Source of the DNA: Shewanella atlantica
GTDB lineage: Bacteria; Pseudomonadota; Gammaproteobacteria; Enterobacterales; Shewanellaceae
Reading direction: 5' to 3'
DNA length: 64,000 bases
Assembly: GCF_003966265.1 (NCBI RefSeq)
Contig: NZ_RXNV01000015.1
Coordinates: forward strand, 1-64,000
Shown here: in pieces, positions 61,243-64,000 of the stretch
Numbering within the stretch: position 1 is the first letter of the stretch
Layout: every line of letters starts with the position of its first letter
The notes under the pieces: generated by a model
Databases searched by the model: none
Told to the model about the DNA's origin: nothing
The model's input: only the letters and a program-made list of their open reading frames with translations
Made by a program: the position numbers and the translations under genes

Positions 61243-64000
61243 TTAGGCTTTGGTGATCTGACACAAGCTAGACTTAGTCTCTTGCATCTGAGTCACAACA
61301 TCATAGCCGTAGGTCAATACTGTGTTAGCCGATTCGCCAATCACATATGGTACTGTACCTTCAGGGTAATTCTTCTCTAGGCTTTCACCTTCGAATACAC
61401 CCGCGAAGTGGTATGGCATGAAAGTCTCACCATTTATCACACGTGGGGTTACCATGGCCTGAACTTTAATTTTTGCGCCTTCCGGACTGTGAACCCAAAC
61501 ATCGTCACCGTCACGAAGACCACGATCCGCCGCATCACCCGGGCTGATTTCGATGAACATCTCTTGTTGAAGTTCAGCTAGCCAAGGGTTAGAACGGGTC
61601 TCTTCACCACCACCTTCATATTCCACTAATCGACCAGAGGTCAATGCCAGTGGGAAGTCTTTAGCGAAGTCCTGATCCTGAATAGTCTTATACAGGGTAG
61701 GAAGACGTGCAACCATACGGTCTTCGTAGGTTGGGTACTTAGATACCAAGTCACGACGAGGCGTATAGAGTGGCTCACGGTGCACTGGAATATCATCAGG
61801 GAAGTTCCAAACGATACAACGCGCTTTTGCGTTACCGTAAGGCATACAACCATGCTTGATAGCCACACGCTGAATACCACCGGAAATATCAGTCTTCCAG
61901 TTTTTACCTTCTGCGTGCTTCTTCTCTTCAGCCGTCAGGTCATCCCACCAGCCAAGTTGCTTAAGCATGTCAGCGGTAAATTCTGGATAACCATCCTGAA
62001 TTTCAGCGCCTTTAGAGTAAGAACCTTCGGCAAGAATGTTATTACCATTATGCTCAACACCATAACGTGCACGGAAGTTACCACCACCGTTCTTAACTTC
62101 ACGATCGGTACGGTAGAGGATCTGTGAACCAGGGTGCTTCATCTCTGGCGTACCCCAACATGGCCAAGGCAGACCGTAAGTCTCACCTTTAGCTGGGCCG
62201 CCTGGTGCTTCAAGCGAGTTGATATCGAAGGTACCCCAGTTTTCCTGGTGCATCTTCAAACGCTCTGGGCTCTGACCTGTGTAACCAATGGTCCACATAC
62301 CGCGGTTGAATTCGCGGGTCATATCTTCAATCAATGGCTCATCGCCGTTAACCTTAATATGCTTACAGAACTCTTTCTCGATGCCCCATTTCTTAGCGAG
62401 CTTGTACATGATCACGTGATCTGGCTTAGACTCGAACAATGGCTCGATAACCTGCGTACGCCACTGCAGTGAGCGGTTAGATGCAGAGATAGAACCGTAA
62501 GTCTCGAACTGAGTCGCTGCTGGAAGCAGATATACACCATCTTTACGATTGTGCATAACACCCGCCATTGTTGGATATGGATCGACAACAACAACTGTGT
62601 CCATCTTATCCAATGCTTCACGCACCTCACGGCCACGGGTTTCAGTGTTAACCGATTGACCCCAGAAGAATGCCATGCGGATATTGTCTTTCTGTGCAAT
62701 CTTAGACTTGTCTTCGAGTACACCGTCATGCCAGCGAGAACATGGAATACCAGTCGAGTTCATTGGAACCTGACCTAGATGCTCTTCTTGGTCGAAGCGG
62801 TTCTTAACCCACTCATAATCAAGATCCCAAACATTACACCAGTGCTTCCAAGAGCCGGTCTTAAGACCGTAGTAGCCAGGTAGCGTATCAAACAGCAGAC
62901 CGAAATCGGTTGCACCCTGTACGTTATCGTGACCACGGAAGATGTTAGTACCACCACCCGATTTACCCATGTTACCCAGAGCAAGCTGAAGGATACAGTA
63001 GGCGCGAGTGTTAGCATTACCGACGTGATGCTGAGTACCACCCATACACCAAACTACGGTACCTGGCTTAGTCTCGGCCAATGTCTTAGCGACACGACGC
63101 ATCTGCTCACCAGGAACACCAACCACGTTTTCAACTTCGGCAGGATTCCACTTAGCGGCTTCCTCACGAATACGTTCCATGCCGTATACACGCTGATCGA
63201 TAAAGGTTTGATCTTCCCACTTGTTTTCGAAGATGTGCCAAAGCAGACCGTAGATATATGGGATATCTGTACCAGGACGGATATGTACAAACTCATCAGC
63301 CTTAGCTGCAGTACGGGTGAAACGAGGGTCAACAACGATGATTTTCGCACCGCGTTCTTTACCTTCAAGAATGTGTTGCATAGCAACCGGATGCGCTTCA
63401 CACGGGTTAGACCCGATGAACATCATCGCTTTTGCGTTGCGGATATCGTTGAAAGAGTTAGTTTGCGCACCATAGCCCCAAGTGTTAGCAACACCGGCTA
63501 CAGTGGTAGAGTGACAAATACGCGCTGAGTGATCGACATTGTTCGTGCCCCACATAGCTGCGAATTTACGGTACATATACGCTTGTTCGTTTGAGAACTT
63601 AGCACTACCCATGAAGAATACTGAATCAGGACCAGATTCCTTACGGATATCCAATGCCTTTCCACCCACTTCTTCAATCGCCTGATCCCAAGAGATCTTC
63701 TTCCACTTTCCGCCTTCCAGCTTCATTGGATACTTAAGACGCTTCTCACCATGGCCATGCTCACGTAGCGCAGCACCTTTTGCACAGTGACCACCGGCGT
63801 TGAATGGGTGATCGAATGCAGGCTCTTGGCCTGTCCAGACGCCATTCTGTACTTCGGCGTAAATACCACAACCTACTGAACAGTGAGAACAGATAGTACG
63901 CTTGATTTCAGTTGGCGCATTATGAGGTACTTCTTTAGCTTCTGCTTTACGCATCATTCCTGCGCCAAGCATAGATGCCGCAGCAATACCACCAGTTGCA
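61243..64000 (-). CDS. fdhA: Formate dehydrogenase catalytic subunit, copy 2 (5' end outside window)
   Basis: The frame is open from the window edge, so the N-terminus and Tat signal are cut off; an internal Met at 63972 is not the real start, because TGGIAAAS, matching copy 1, is read upstream of it. The first cluster has CSHCSVGC; the molybdenum ligand is Cys in ARICHSTT (TGT codon). About 919 residues are visible, close to copy 1 throughout. It is the first structural gene of the second operon seen here. Confidence 0.95.
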   Translation of the reverse strand, partial: ATGGIAAASMLGAGMMRKAEAKEVPHNAPTEIKRTICSHCSVGCGIYAEVQNGVWTGQEPAFDHPFNAGGHCAKGAALREHGHGEKRLKYPMKLEGGKWKKISWDQAIEEVGGKALDIRKESGPDSVFFMGSAKFSNEQAYMYRKFAAMWGTNNVDHSARICHSTTVAGVANTWGYGAQTNSFNDIRNAKAMMFIGSNPCEAHPVAMQHILEGKERGAKIIVVDPRFTRTAAKADEFVHIRPGTDIPYIYGLLWHIFENKWEDQTFIDQRVYGMERIREEAAKWNPAEVENVVGVPGEQMRRVAKTLAETKPGTVVWCMGGTQHHVGNANTRAYCILQLALGNMGKSGGGTNIFRGHDNVQGATDFGLLFDTLPGYYGLKTGSWKHWCNVWDLDYEWVKNRFDQEEHLGQVPMNSTGIPCSRWHDGVLEDKSKIAQKDNIRMAFFWGQSVNTETRGREVREALDKMDTVVVVDPYPTMAGVMHNRKDGVYLLPAATQFETYGSISASNRSLQWRTQVIEPLFESKPDHVIMYKLAKKWGIEKEFCKHIKVNGDEPLIEDMTREFNRGMWTIGYTGQSPERLKMHQENWGTFDINSLEAPGGPAKGETYGLPWPCWGTPEMKHPGSQILYRTDREVKNGGGNFRARYGVEHNGNNILAEGSYSKGAEIQDGYPEFTADMLKQLGWWDDLTAEEKKHAEGKNWKTDISGGIQRVAIKHGCMPYGNAKARCIVWNFPDDIPVHREPLYTPRRDLVSKYPTYEDRMVARLPTLYKTIQDQDFAKDFPLALTSGRLVEYEGGGEETRSNPWLAELQQEMFIEISPGDAADRGLRDGDDVWVHSPEGAKIKVQAMVTPRVINGETFMPYHFAGVFEGESLEKNYPEGTVPYVIGESANTVLTYGYDVVTQMQETKSSLCQITKA

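Noticed and set aside
55354..63972. TGA selenocysteine in formate dehydrogenase
   Set aside because: The active-site codon is TGT (Cys) in both copies, so no SECIS element is expected.

Overview
The window reads as a chromosomal segment of a marine Shewanella or a very close relative. The support is gene content: a DUF2986 small basic protein, respiratory cytochrome-b-type formate dehydrogenases in tandem, many two-component and cyclic-di-GMP proteins, an Na+/glutamate GltS, ETF-ubiquinone oxidoreductase, and Shewanella-style short inverted-repeat elements. No rRNA, tRNA, CRISPR, phage or complete transposase was seen. All identifications come from reading motifs; no database search was run.

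Layout. 0.1-8 kb: a small XRE regulator with a tiny membrane partner, a secreted M14 carboxypeptidase, a methyltransferase, a DGSGS-repeat lipoprotein followed flush by a MITE, a small membrane protein, and a lipoprotein-type oligopeptidase B translationally coupled to a GIY-YIG protein. 7.8-20 kb: FMN riboswitch and ribB, a NIT-HAMP-PAS-GGDEF-EAL protein, ferritin, an RND efflux pair (pump before adaptor), and moeA-moeB. 20-25 kb: a YecR-like lipoprotein, a kinase-fold protein, and a five-gene operon bufA-bufB-bufC-ECF sigma-anti-sigma, read as a bufferin-type copper-binding modified-peptide system with its own regulator. 25-31.7 kb: gltS, small proteins (DUF2986, Pmp3), a solute-binding protein, a pseudouridine synthase, and a BOF/PepSY/response-regulator/histidine-kinase envelope module. 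31.7-37.6 kb: eight genes on one strand, moaA-B-C-D-E then modA-B-C, led by a candidate Moco riboswitch and a perfect CRP site. 37.7-51.8 kb: ETF-QO, a chemoreceptor, a MOSC protein, an RstAB-like pair, a GGDEF protein, a sugar-kinase-family protein, an acetyltransferase, two ABM-fold proteins and a LysR regulator. 51.9-64 kb: a HemN/HutW-like radical SAM protein, then two tandem formate dehydrogenase operons; the second fdhA runs off the window end.

How it fits together. Molybdate uptake (ModABC), pterin synthesis (MoaA-E), metal insertion (MoeA/MoeB), a MOSC protein and two molybdenum formate dehydrogenases form a long molybdoenzyme-centred neighbourhood for anaerobic or microaerobic respiration, and the CRP site before moaA fits CRP control of anaerobic respiration in Shewanella. 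The most unusual system is the bufferin-type operon. The most informative non-coding structure is the set of repeats around the fdh operons: a copied 3' end of fdhC with its terminator, heptamer repeats, and two identical REP-like palindromes.
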